From positions 1-64,000 of the forward strand of contig JBKHXK010000011.1 of the NCBI GenBank assembly GCA_046566065.1: a DNA stretch of 64,000 nt, in the 5' to 3' direction. The notes beneath the pieces are model-generated. The model did not search any database and was not told where the DNA came from. It saw only the letters and a list, made by a program, of their open reading frames with translations. A program made the translations under genes and the position numbers. Of this stretch, positions 40,623 to 47,236 are shown one piece after another. Each line of letters opens with the position of its first letter. Within the stretch, counting starts at the first letter, position 1. Origin of the DNA: MB1-2 sp046566065 (GTDB lineage Bacteria; Actinomycetota; CADDZG01; WHSQ01).

Positions 40623-41347
40623 CACAGGAGCAAGGCGAGCGCCTTCAGAAGGTTCTGAGCAGGGCCGGGGTCGCCTCTCGCCGAGCCGTCGAGGAGATGA
40701 TCCGCGCCGGACGGATCAAGGTCAACGGCACCAGAGCCGAGCTCGGACAGCGGATCCACCCGTCTAAAGATGTAGTACAGGTTGATGGTTCGCGCGTTCC
40801 CCTGCAGGAGGATCTCGTGCACTACATCCTGAACAAGCCCGCGGGGGTCGTCTCGACCGCCGACGATCCCGAGGGCCGTCCCACCGTGATCGAGTTCGTG
40901 GACCCCGCGGCCCGGGTGTGGCCCGTCGGCCGCCTGGACCTCGATTCCGAGGGGCTGATCATCCTCACCAACGACGGGGAGCTCACCCACCACCTGACCC
41001 ACCCCAGCTACGAGGTCCCGAAGACCTACGTGGTGGAGGTGGAGGGGAGCCTCGCCCCCCGCACGGCTCGGCTGCTCGCTCGGGGGATCGACCTGGACGA
41101 TGGGCCCACGGCTCCGGCCGAAGTCCGCGTCCTGGAGAGGGCGGCGCGGGGGAGCGTGGTCGAGATGGTCCTCAGCGAGGGACGCAACCGCCAGGCCAGG
41201 CGCATGCTCGAGGCGGTGGGGCACCCGGTCCGGCGACTCGTCAGAACGGCGATCGGTCCCCTTAAGCTGGGACGGCTGAAACCCGGGGCGCATCGCAGGC
41301 TCAATCCGGCCGAGGTCGCGGAGCTCTACCGGGCCTCCGGGCTGTAG
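40619..41347 (+). CDS. rluB: 23S rRNA pseudouridine synthase RluB/RsuA family
   Basis: 242 residues: N-terminal S4 domain (QKVLSRAGVASRRAVEEMIRAGRIKVNG), catalytic Asp in VGRLDLDSEGLIILTNDGEL and C-terminal GRNRQARRMLEAVGHPV. It likely makes a pseudouridine in the 23S peptidyl-transferase region (RluB modifies 2605 in E. coli), close to the L2593 intron site; the exact target is not certain. Start GTG 40619. Confidence 0.9.
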   Translation: MTQEQGERLQKVLSRAGVASRRAVEEMIRAGRIKVNGTRAELGQRIHPSKDVVQVDGSRVPLQEDLVHYILNKPAGVVSTADDPEGRPTVIEFVDPAARVWPVGRLDLDSEGLIILTNDGELTHHLTHPSYEVPKTYVVEVEGSLAPRTARLLARGIDLDDGPTAPAEVRVLERAARGSVVEMVLSEGRNRQARRMLEAVGHPVRRLVRTAIGPLKLGRLKPGAHRRLNPAEVAELYRASGL

Positions 41348-41349
41348 CT

Positions 41350-41403
41350 ACAAGTCGACAAAGCGACGGATCGAGATGTGGCGATAAGTCGACATGTCGA
41401 CTG
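41350..41403. repeat. Tetramer-word tract T6, after rluB
   Basis: Words ACAA, GTCG, ACAA, AGCG, ACGG, ATCG, AGAT, GTGG, then a 2-nt shift to ATAA, GTCG, ACAT, GTCG, ACTG. It starts right at the rluB stop codon. Confidence 0.6.
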
Positions 41404-41452
41404 CTCCACCGGCACCCTCCGGGTCTGTGACCTGCGAGGACCGCGCCGGGCG

Positions 41453-41504
41453 ACAAGTTGATATGTAGACAGATCGATGGATACACAAGGAGGCAAGGTG
41501 ACAA
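41453..41504. repeat. Tetramer-word tract T7, leading into aroH
   Basis: Thirteen purine-initial words in one register, from ACAA, GTTG, ATAT, GTAG, ACAG, ATCG through GGAG, GCAA, GGTG, ACAA. The register runs through the Shine-Dalgarno and the GTG start of aroH. Confidence 0.6.
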
Positions 41505-41866
41505 AGACGCTGCGGGCGTTGAGGGGAGCGACCAGCGTCGGATCGGATTCCGCCGAGGCCATCATCGAGGCCACCCGCGAGCTGCTCGAGGAGCTGCTGT
41601 CGCGTAACGGATCGACGACCGACGACCTGGTGAGCCTGGTGTTCACCGCTACCCCCGACCTCACCGCAGCCTTCCCCGCGGCCGCTGCGAGGGACCTGGG
41701 CATGGACGACGTCCCCCTGCTCTGCGCCACCGAGATCGCCGTCCCCGGAGCGACCCCTAGGATCGTGCGGGTGCTCGCCCACCTCTACACGGACAGGGCG
41801 CGCTCCGAGCTAGCCCACGTCTACCTTCGGGACGCGGCCGGCCTCCGCACCGACCTTCAAGAGTAA
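41498..41866 (+). CDS. aroH: Chorismate mutase, AroH class
   Basis: 122 residues, the size of Bacillus-type monofunctional AroH. LRALRGATSVGSDSAEAI and FTATPDLTAAFPAAAAR are class hallmarks, the latter near the active-site Arg. Converts chorismate to prephenate, feeding tyrA encoded next. GTG 41498 is chosen over ATG 41477 because AAGGAGG lies just upstream and family members start at this point. Confidence 0.9.
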   Translation: MTKTLRALRGATSVGSDSAEAIIEATRELLEELLSRNGSTTDDLVSLVFTATPDLTAAFPAAAARDLGMDDVPLLCATEIAVPGATPRIVRVLAHLYTDRARSELAHVYLRDAAGLRTDLQE

Positions 41867-41877
41867 GGCTAAAGTAG

Positions 41878-42978
41878 ATGGATAAGGTTCTCTCGAAGGT
41901 GGCCGTCGTGGGCGCAGGGCTGATCGGAGGCTCGGTCGCTCTGGGTCTACGCGCTGCCGGCGTCGAGGTGGTCGGTTACGACCCGGACCCCGCCGCCCTC
42001 GAAGAGGGTCTGCGGCGGGGAGCGTTCACCTCGGCGGAGAGCGACCTGACAGAGGCGGTTGCGGATGCCCCTCTGGTCGTATTGGCCGCCCCGGTGGACC
42101 GATTGGTGGCCACCGCGCAGGTCGTGGCCGCCTCGGTACCCGCAGAGGGGGTGGTAACCGACGTGGGGAGCGCCAAGTCCCGGGTGGTGGAAGGCTGCGA
42201 GGCCGTGCTCGGTTCTCGCTTCGTTGGCGGTCACCCGATGGCGGGATCCGAACGGCGGGGGATCGCTGCCGCCGACGCGAATCTCTTCGAAGAGGCTTGG
42301 TGGATCCTGACGCCTACGGCCGGTACCGCCTCACACGCCTACCGGACCGCTTCGCTGTTGGCCACCACGCTGGGGGCCCGGCCGATCGCTCTCGATCCCG
42401 ATGGGCACGACCGCCTACTGGCCCAGGTCAGCCACCTGCCCCAGATCACGGCCAGCGCTCTGGTCGCCAGCGCGGTCGCCTCCCAGGAACGGGACAGCCA
42501 TCTGGGCCTGGCGGCGGCCGGTTTCCGGGACGTCACCCGCATCGCGGCGAGCGATCCCGGTCTGTGGGTGGCCATCCTTCAGGCCAACCGTGAAGCGGTA
42601 CTTGAGTCTTTGCGAGGGTTCCAGTCCGGGCTTCGGGAAGTGGAGGCCGCTCTGAGCGAGGAACGGTGGGACGAGCTGCGGGACTTCCTGTCGGGTGCGA
42701 GGGTCGCTCGGCTGGGGCTCTTCGGGAAACCCGAGCTCCACGACGTCGCCGTGGCGCTGTCGATGCCCGTCCTCGACCGGCCGGGGGTCCTCGCGGAGGT
42801 GACCACGGCCGCGGGCGCGCTCGGGGCGAACATCGAGGATCTCCGGATCGTCCACTCCACCGAGGGAGGTCGAGGCCGGCTCGAGTTGATCGTCGCGGGG
42901 GAGGGGCCGGCCCAGAAGCTCATGGATGCGTTGGTGGGCCTCGGTTATCACGTCGAGCGCAGCCGGGTCGACCCGTAG
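41878..42978 (+). CDS. tyrA: Prephenate dehydrogenase with ACT domain
   Basis: 366 residues. N-terminal NAD loop VAVVGAGLIGGSVALGLRAAGV, VTDVGSAKS and FVGGHPMAGSERRGIAAAD (catalytic His region). The C-terminal ACT-like domain (about 285-360, VLDRPGVLAEVTTAAGALGANIEDLRI) suggests feedback by tyrosine. It makes 4-hydroxyphenylpyruvate. The start lies in a mini tetramer tract (GTAG, ATGG, ATAA at 41874-41885). Confidence 0.93.
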   Translation: MDKVLSKVAVVGAGLIGGSVALGLRAAGVEVVGYDPDPAALEEGLRRGAFTSAESDLTEAVADAPLVVLAAPVDRLVATAQVVAASVPAEGVVTDVGSAKSRVVEGCEAVLGSRFVGGHPMAGSERRGIAAADANLFEEAWWILTPTAGTASHAYRTASLLATTLGARPIALDPDGHDRLLAQVSHLPQITASALVASAVASQERDSHLGLAAAGFRDVTRIAASDPGLWVAILQANREAVLESLRGFQSGLREVEAALSEERWDELRDFLSGARVARLGLFGKPELHDVAVALSMPVLDRPGVLAEVTTAAGALGANIEDLRIVHSTEGGRGRLELIVAGEGPAQKLMDALVGLGYHVERSRVDP

Positions 42979-43018
42979 ATGAATCGATCTGTCGACAAAG
43001 TGACAAGTAGATGAGGCG
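42975..43018. repeat. Tetramer-word tract T8, between tyrA and aroA
   Basis: Eleven purine-initial words: GTAG, ATGA, ATCG, ATCT, GTCG, ACAA, AGTG, ACAA, GTAG, ATGA, GGCG. The tyrA stop codon and the aroA ATG both fall within it, so it fills the whole gap. Confidence 0.65.
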
Positions 43019-44315
43019 ACCTCGCGGTTCGAGGGGGCTCGACCGACCGCTGACCGGCCAGGTCTCCGTGCCGGGCGACAAATCGATCACCCACCGCGCC
43101 CTGATACTGGCGGCGCTGGCCCGCGGCCGGTCCCTGGTCGCGCGCCCGAACACCGGAGACGATGTCGCCGCGACCGCAGCGATGCTCCGAGGTCTGGGGG
43201 CGGGATGCTCTCTCGACCTCGATAAGGGTCAAGCTCAAGTAGAAGGTTCCGGGATCGAGGGGCTCCGGGAGCCATCGAGTGTCCTGGACGCCGGGAACTC
43301 GGGGACCTCGCTCAGGTTGCTCGCCGGCGTCTGCGCGGGGCTCGGCGGTCTCAGCGTCCTGACCGGCGACGACTCTCTGCGTCGGCGCCCGATGCTGAGG
43401 GTGGTGGCTCCGCTGCGTCAGATGGGCGCCCGGGTGGACGGTCGCGACCACGGCAACCTGGCCCCTCTGGTCGTGAGGGGCGGAGGGCTGACCGGGATAG
43501 ACGTCGACCTGCCCGTGGCCAGTGCCCAGGTCAAGTCGGCGCTGCTCCTGGCGGGGCTGGCGGCGCAAGGGACGACGGAGGTACGGGAGCCCGGGCCCAG
43601 CCGCGATCACACGGAGCGCATGCTGCGCTCGCTGGAGGTTCCGATCGAGCTCGGCGAGGGGTCGGTAGCTGTGCAGGGAGGCCACCAGCTCCCCTCCTTC
43701 CGAGCCGTGATCCCCGGCGACATCTCCTCGGCCATGTTCCTGATCGTCGCCGCGTCGATCGTCCCGGGATCGGACCTGACGATCACCGGGGTCGGTCTGA
43801 ATCCCACGCGCACCGCGGCCCTGCAGGTCTTGCGATCCATGGGAGCCGACCTGCGGGAGACGATCGAGGGCGAGGAGCTCGGCGAACCCGTCGGGTCCGT
43901 GCGCGTGCGGCATTCCGAACTCAGGGGCGTAGAGGTCCCGCAAGCGATGGTGCCGGCCTTGATCGACGAGATCCCGGCCCTCGCGGTCGCCGCCACGCAA
44001 GCGGAGGGGGCAACGGTCTTCTCGGGGGTAGGGGAGCTTCGGGTCAAGGAATCCGATCGCATCGAAGCGATCGCGTCGGGTCTCCGCGCGATCGGGGGCC
44101 GGGTCGAGGTGTTCGACGACGGGTTCACGGTCCAAGGGCCGGTGGCTCTGGACGGGGGAGCCGTGGACTCGCAAGGCGATCATCGGATCGCGATGGCTTT
44201 CGCGGTGGCCGGCCTGATGGCGCGCTCGAAGGTGCGCGTGGAGCGGTGGAGCTGTGTCGACACGAGCTTCCCCGAGTTCCTCGATGTGATGGGCGAAGCG
44301 ACGAGGAAGAAGTGA
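43011..44315 (+). CDS. aroA: 3-phosphoshikimate 1-carboxyvinyltransferase (EPSP synthase)
   Basis: 434 residues: PGDKSITHRALILAA (phosphate-binding), LDAGNSGTSLRLLAG, DSLRRRPM, GDISSAMFLI, KESDRI and DHRIAMAF. It joins shikimate-3-phosphate and PEP in aromatic amino-acid synthesis. ATG 43011 has no Shine-Dalgarno and lies inside tract T8. Sits with aroH and tyrA in an aromatic sub-operon. Confidence 0.95.
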   Translation: MRRPRGSRGLDRPLTGQVSVPGDKSITHRALILAALARGRSLVARPNTGDDVAATAAMLRGLGAGCSLDLDKGQAQVEGSGIEGLREPSSVLDAGNSGTSLRLLAGVCAGLGGLSVLTGDDSLRRRPMLRVVAPLRQMGARVDGRDHGNLAPLVVRGGGLTGIDVDLPVASAQVKSALLLAGLAAQGTTEVREPGPSRDHTERMLRSLEVPIELGEGSVAVQGGHQLPSFRAVIPGDISSAMFLIVAASIVPGSDLTITGVGLNPTRTAALQVLRSMGADLRETIEGEELGEPVGSVRVRHSELRGVEVPQAMVPALIDEIPALAVAATQAEGATVFSGVGELRVKESDRIEAIASGLRAIGGRVEVFDDGFTVQGPVALDGGAVDSQGDHRIAMAFAVAGLMARSKVRVERWSCVDTSFPEFLDVMGEATRKK

Positions 44316-44965
44316 TGGTGATCGCTATCGATGGACCCGCCGGGGCCGGCAAGAGCTCCGTGGCCCGCGCAGTCGCCGAGCGGCTCGGGCTCAGGTACCT
44401 GGACACGGGCGCGATGTACCGCGCCCTGGGACTCGCGGTTCTCGACCGGGGGCTCGACCCTTCCGACCCCGGCGCGGTGGCCGCGGTCGCACACCGCGTC
44501 GACCTGCGGTTGGAGCGGGACGCCGTCCTCGTCGACGGCGTCGACGTCTCGGACAGGATCCGCACCGCGGACGTAACCAGAGCCGCGGCTCAGGTCGCGC
44601 AACACGAACGCGCGCGGGAGGTCCTGTTGCGGATCCAGAGGGACGCGGCCGGCAGGGGCGACGTCGTGATGGAGGGCCGCGACATCGGGACCACGGTGGT
44701 TCCGGACGCGGATCTGAAGATCTTCCTGACGGCCTCGCTACGGGAGCGGGCCCGTCGCCGCTGCAGGCAGCTCGGTCAGGAAGAGACCGCGGAGCGGATG
44801 GCCGAGCTGGAGGCCTCGATCAAGGCCCGCGACGAAGCGGACCGGACCCGGGAGGTCTCCCCGTTGACCCAGGCACCCGACGCGGTCGTGATCGACACCA
44901 CCGGACTCGCCGAAGAAGACGTCATCGACCGGATCGGATCCCTCGCAGCAGAGCGGAGGAGATGA
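44315..44965 (+). CDS. cmk: Cytidylate kinase
   Basis: 216 residues. P-loop IDGPAGAGKSSVARAVAERLGLRYLDTGAMYRALG, DVVMEGRDIGTTVVPDADLKIFLTAS and a LID-type Arg segment. Phosphorylates CMP/dCMP. ATG 44315 overlaps the aroA stop; GAGGAAG lies upstream. A GTG one codon earlier is equally in frame. Confidence 0.95.
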   Translation: MVIAIDGPAGAGKSSVARAVAERLGLRYLDTGAMYRALGLAVLDRGLDPSDPGAVAAVAHRVDLRLERDAVLVDGVDVSDRIRTADVTRAAAQVAQHERAREVLLRIQRDAAGRGDVVMEGRDIGTTVVPDADLKIFLTASLRERARRRCRQLGQEETAERMAELEASIKARDEADRTREVSPLTQAPDAVVIDTTGLAEEDVIDRIGSLAAERRR

Positions 44966-46302
44966 CGATGGGGGCGGGGCCGGGCTTGCCCGTGGTGGCC
45001 GTGGTCGGTCGACCGAACGTAGGAAAGTCGTCGCTGGTCAACCGGGTGCTGCAGCGTCGGGAGGCGATCGTGCAGGAGATGCCCGGGGTCACGAGAGACC
45101 GACGGGGATTCCTCGCCGAGTGGGCGGGTCGGCGCTTCGAGATCTTCGACACCGGCGGCCTGGAGCCGGGAGCCGAGGGGCTCGACGCACGCGTCGCGGA
45201 GCAAGCCCAGGTCGCCATCGAGATGGCCGACGTCATCGTTCTGGTCGTGGATGCGGTCGCAGGCCCCCTGGAGGACGACCATCTCGTCGCCGACGCGCTC
45301 CGGCGTTCGAACAAGCCGACGTTGGTAGTGGCCAACAAGGTCGACGACCCGAGGGACGAGCCGATGGCCGCAGCCTTCCACCGACTCGGTCTGGGAGATC
45401 CGTATCCACTTTCCGCACTGCACGGTCGGGGCTCAGGTGATTTCCTGGAGGCGCTGGTCGCTCATCTCCCGGATACCCATGCGGCGGCCGACGATGCCTG
45501 GGCGTCTATCGCGGTGGTTGGCCGACCGAACGTCGGGAAGTCGTCGCTGCTGAACGCTCTGCTCGGAGAACAGCGATCGATCGTCGACTCCATCCCCGGA
45601 ACCACGCGCGACCCGATCGACTCCTACCTGCGGCTCGACGAGGAGAGGACCTTGCGGGTGGTCGACACGGCCGGCATGCGACGCGAGGTTCAGATCAAGG
45701 ACCCCGTGGAGTACTTCAGTTTCTTGCGCTCTCGTCAGACGCTGGGACGCGTCGATGCCGCGGTCCTGGTCATCGACGCGTCGGAGCACGTGACCGGTCA
45801 CGATCAGCGCATCGCTCAAGAGATCGTCGAGAGCGGGCGTGCCTGCGTGGTCGTGCTGAACAAATGGGATCTGGTGAAGGGGGAGGACACCGATCGTCAC
45901 AGGATGGAGCGCTTCATCCTGGAGCGCCTCCGTTTCCTCGACTGGGCCACGATCGTTCGCACCTCGGCCCGGACCGCCCGCGGGGTGCACCGGGTGCTGC
46001 CGGCGGTCATCGAAGCGGTCGGATCGCATCGCCGCCGCCTCCCGACCTCGGTGGTCAACAAGCTGATCGGCGACGCACAGGAGCGTCAGCCTCACCCGAG
46101 GGTGGGGGGCCGGGCCCATCGGATCCTGTACTCGGTCCAGGCAGAGACGGCCCCGCCGCGCTTCCTGATGTTCGCGACCGGCAAGCTCGAGCCCGGCTAC
46201 CTCCGTCACCTCGAGCACAGGATCAGGGAGGTGGAACCCTTCCGGGGGAGCCCTCTCGTGGTCGAGACCCGGATCAAGTCTAGACATGAACGTGAACCTT
46301 AG
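44962..46302 (+). CDS. der: Ribosome biogenesis GTPase Der (EngA)
   Basis: 446 residues with two GTPase domains, each with GRPNVGKSSL (G1) at about 16 and 183, DTGG and DTAGM (G3), NKVD and NKWD (G4), followed by the KH-like C-terminal domain (about 355-440). It helps 50S subunit assembly. Overlaps cmk by 4 nt. Ends the Rv1713-type block. Confidence 0.97.
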   Translation: MTMGAGPGLPVVAVVGRPNVGKSSLVNRVLQRREAIVQEMPGVTRDRRGFLAEWAGRRFEIFDTGGLEPGAEGLDARVAEQAQVAIEMADVIVLVVDAVAGPLEDDHLVADALRRSNKPTLVVANKVDDPRDEPMAAAFHRLGLGDPYPLSALHGRGSGDFLEALVAHLPDTHAAADDAWASIAVVGRPNVGKSSLLNALLGEQRSIVDSIPGTTRDPIDSYLRLDEERTLRVVDTAGMRREVQIKDPVEYFSFLRSRQTLGRVDAAVLVIDASEHVTGHDQRIAQEIVESGRACVVVLNKWDLVKGEDTDRHRMERFILERLRFLDWATIVRTSARTARGVHRVLPAVIEAVGSHRRRLPTSVVNKLIGDAQERQPHPRVGGRAHRILYSVQAETAPPRFLMFATGKLEPGYLRHLEHRIREVEPFRGSPLVVETRIKSRHEREP

Positions 46303-46320
46303 ATAAACTCTGGTCGAGAG

Positions 46321-46343
46321 GCGGGTCCTTCCTTCCGGCCCGC
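46321..46343 (+). terminator. Possible terminator after der
   Basis: GCGGGTC and GGCCCGC can pair (one G-T pair) around a pyrimidine-rich loop, 18 nt after the der stop codon. Confidence 0.35.
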
Positions 46344-46373
46344 GACCAGCGCTGCCGCCCTCGGTGGCCGCTG

Positions 46374-46445
46374 ATCGACCTATCCATGAGTCGACTTGCC
46401 GCTTTGTATATCTGTCTATCTGTCGACAAATAACCGTATCTGTAC
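46374..46445. repeat. Tetramer-word tract T9, upstream of tRNA-Pro
   Basis: Longest tract: eighteen consecutive words, from ATCG, ACCT, ATCC, ATGA, GTCG through GTAT, ATCT, GTCT, ATCT, GTCG, ACAA, ATAA, CCGT, ATCT, GTAC. All eighteen have a pyrimidine at position 2, and sixteen a purine at position 1. Ends 55 nt before the tRNA. Confidence 0.65.
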
Positions 46446-46500
46446 GCCCCCGCAGTAGCTATGATTCCGGCCCCGGTGGGTCGGCTCGATCCACCGTCGA

Positions 46501-46575
46501 CGGGACGTGGCGCAGCTTGGTTAGCGCACTGGTCTGGGGGACCAGGGGTCGCCGGTTCAAATCCGGCCGTCCCGA
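46501..46575 (+). tRNA. tRNA-Pro (anticodon GGG)
   Basis: Cloverleaf: acceptor CGGGACG/CGTCCCG, D-arm GCGC...GCGC with GGTTA loop, anticodon stem CTGGT/ACCAG with loop CTGGGGG (anticodon GGG at 46536-46538), T-arm GCCGG-TTCAAAT-CCGGC, discriminator A. CCA is not encoded. Confidence 0.97.
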
Positions 46576-46620
46576 CTCGAACGAGCGATAGAAGTTGCCG
46601 AAAGGGGGGCGGCCCGGTCA

Positions 46621-47235
46621 GTGGATCGAGATCCCGCGATCGCGCCGCCTGCGCCCGAGCCGGTCTCCACGACGAGGATCCTCACGGTTCCCAACATCCT
46701 GTCGTTCGTCAGGCTGGCCACCGTGCCGGTCTTCGTGTGGCTGTTCGTATCGGGCCGGGAGAACGCGGCCGTGATCCTGTACTTCGCAGGGGCCTGGAGC
46801 GACTTCTTCGACGGCTACATCGCGCGCAGGACGAACTCCGTGTCGGAGTTGGGCAAGCTCCTCGATCCCCTGGCCGACCGGATCTTCATCGCCGCACTGG
46901 TGGTAGCCCTGGTCGTTCGAGAGGTGCTTCCCTGGTGGCTCGCGCTCGCCATCGTCGGCCGCGACCTGCTGTTGCTCAGCTTGTTCCCCATCCTCGAGCG
47001 CCGCAAGATCGAGCGCATCGCGGTCAACAGGATGGGCAAGGCCGCGACCGCAACCCTCCTGTTCGGGTTGAGCCTTCTGGCTCTCTCCGAGACGAGCTTC
47101 CCGGGAGCCGGGTCGATGGATGCACCGGGGATCGTCGCGGTGGGTCTGGGCGCGATCCTGTACTGGGCAGCGACCTATCTGTATGGGCGGGAAGCCGTGA
47201 GGAAGTTGCGGGACCTGAGAGAGCCGGGGCGATGA
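46621..47235 (+). CDS. pgsA: CDP-alcohol phosphatidyltransferase (PgsA-like)
   Basis: 204 residues, about five membrane helices. It has the full signature D-x2-D-G-x2-A-R-x8-G-x3-D-x3-D in SDFFDGYIARRTNSVSELGKLLDPLADR. It likely makes phosphatidylglycerol phosphate from CDP-diacylglycerol and glycerol-3-phosphate; phosphatidylinositol or cardiolipin-type products cannot be ruled out. It stands at the Rv1822 position. GTG 46621 has a G-rich ribosome site somewhat far upstream. Confidence 0.85.
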   Translation: MDRDPAIAPPAPEPVSTTRILTVPNILSFVRLATVPVFVWLFVSGRENAAVILYFAGAWSDFFDGYIARRTNSVSELGKLLDPLADRIFIAALVVALVVREVLPWWLALAIVGRDLLLLSLFPILERRKIERIAVNRMGKAATATLLFGLSLLALSETSFPGAGSMDAPGIVAVGLGAILYWAATYLYGREAVRKLRDLREPGR

Positions 47236-47236
47236 C

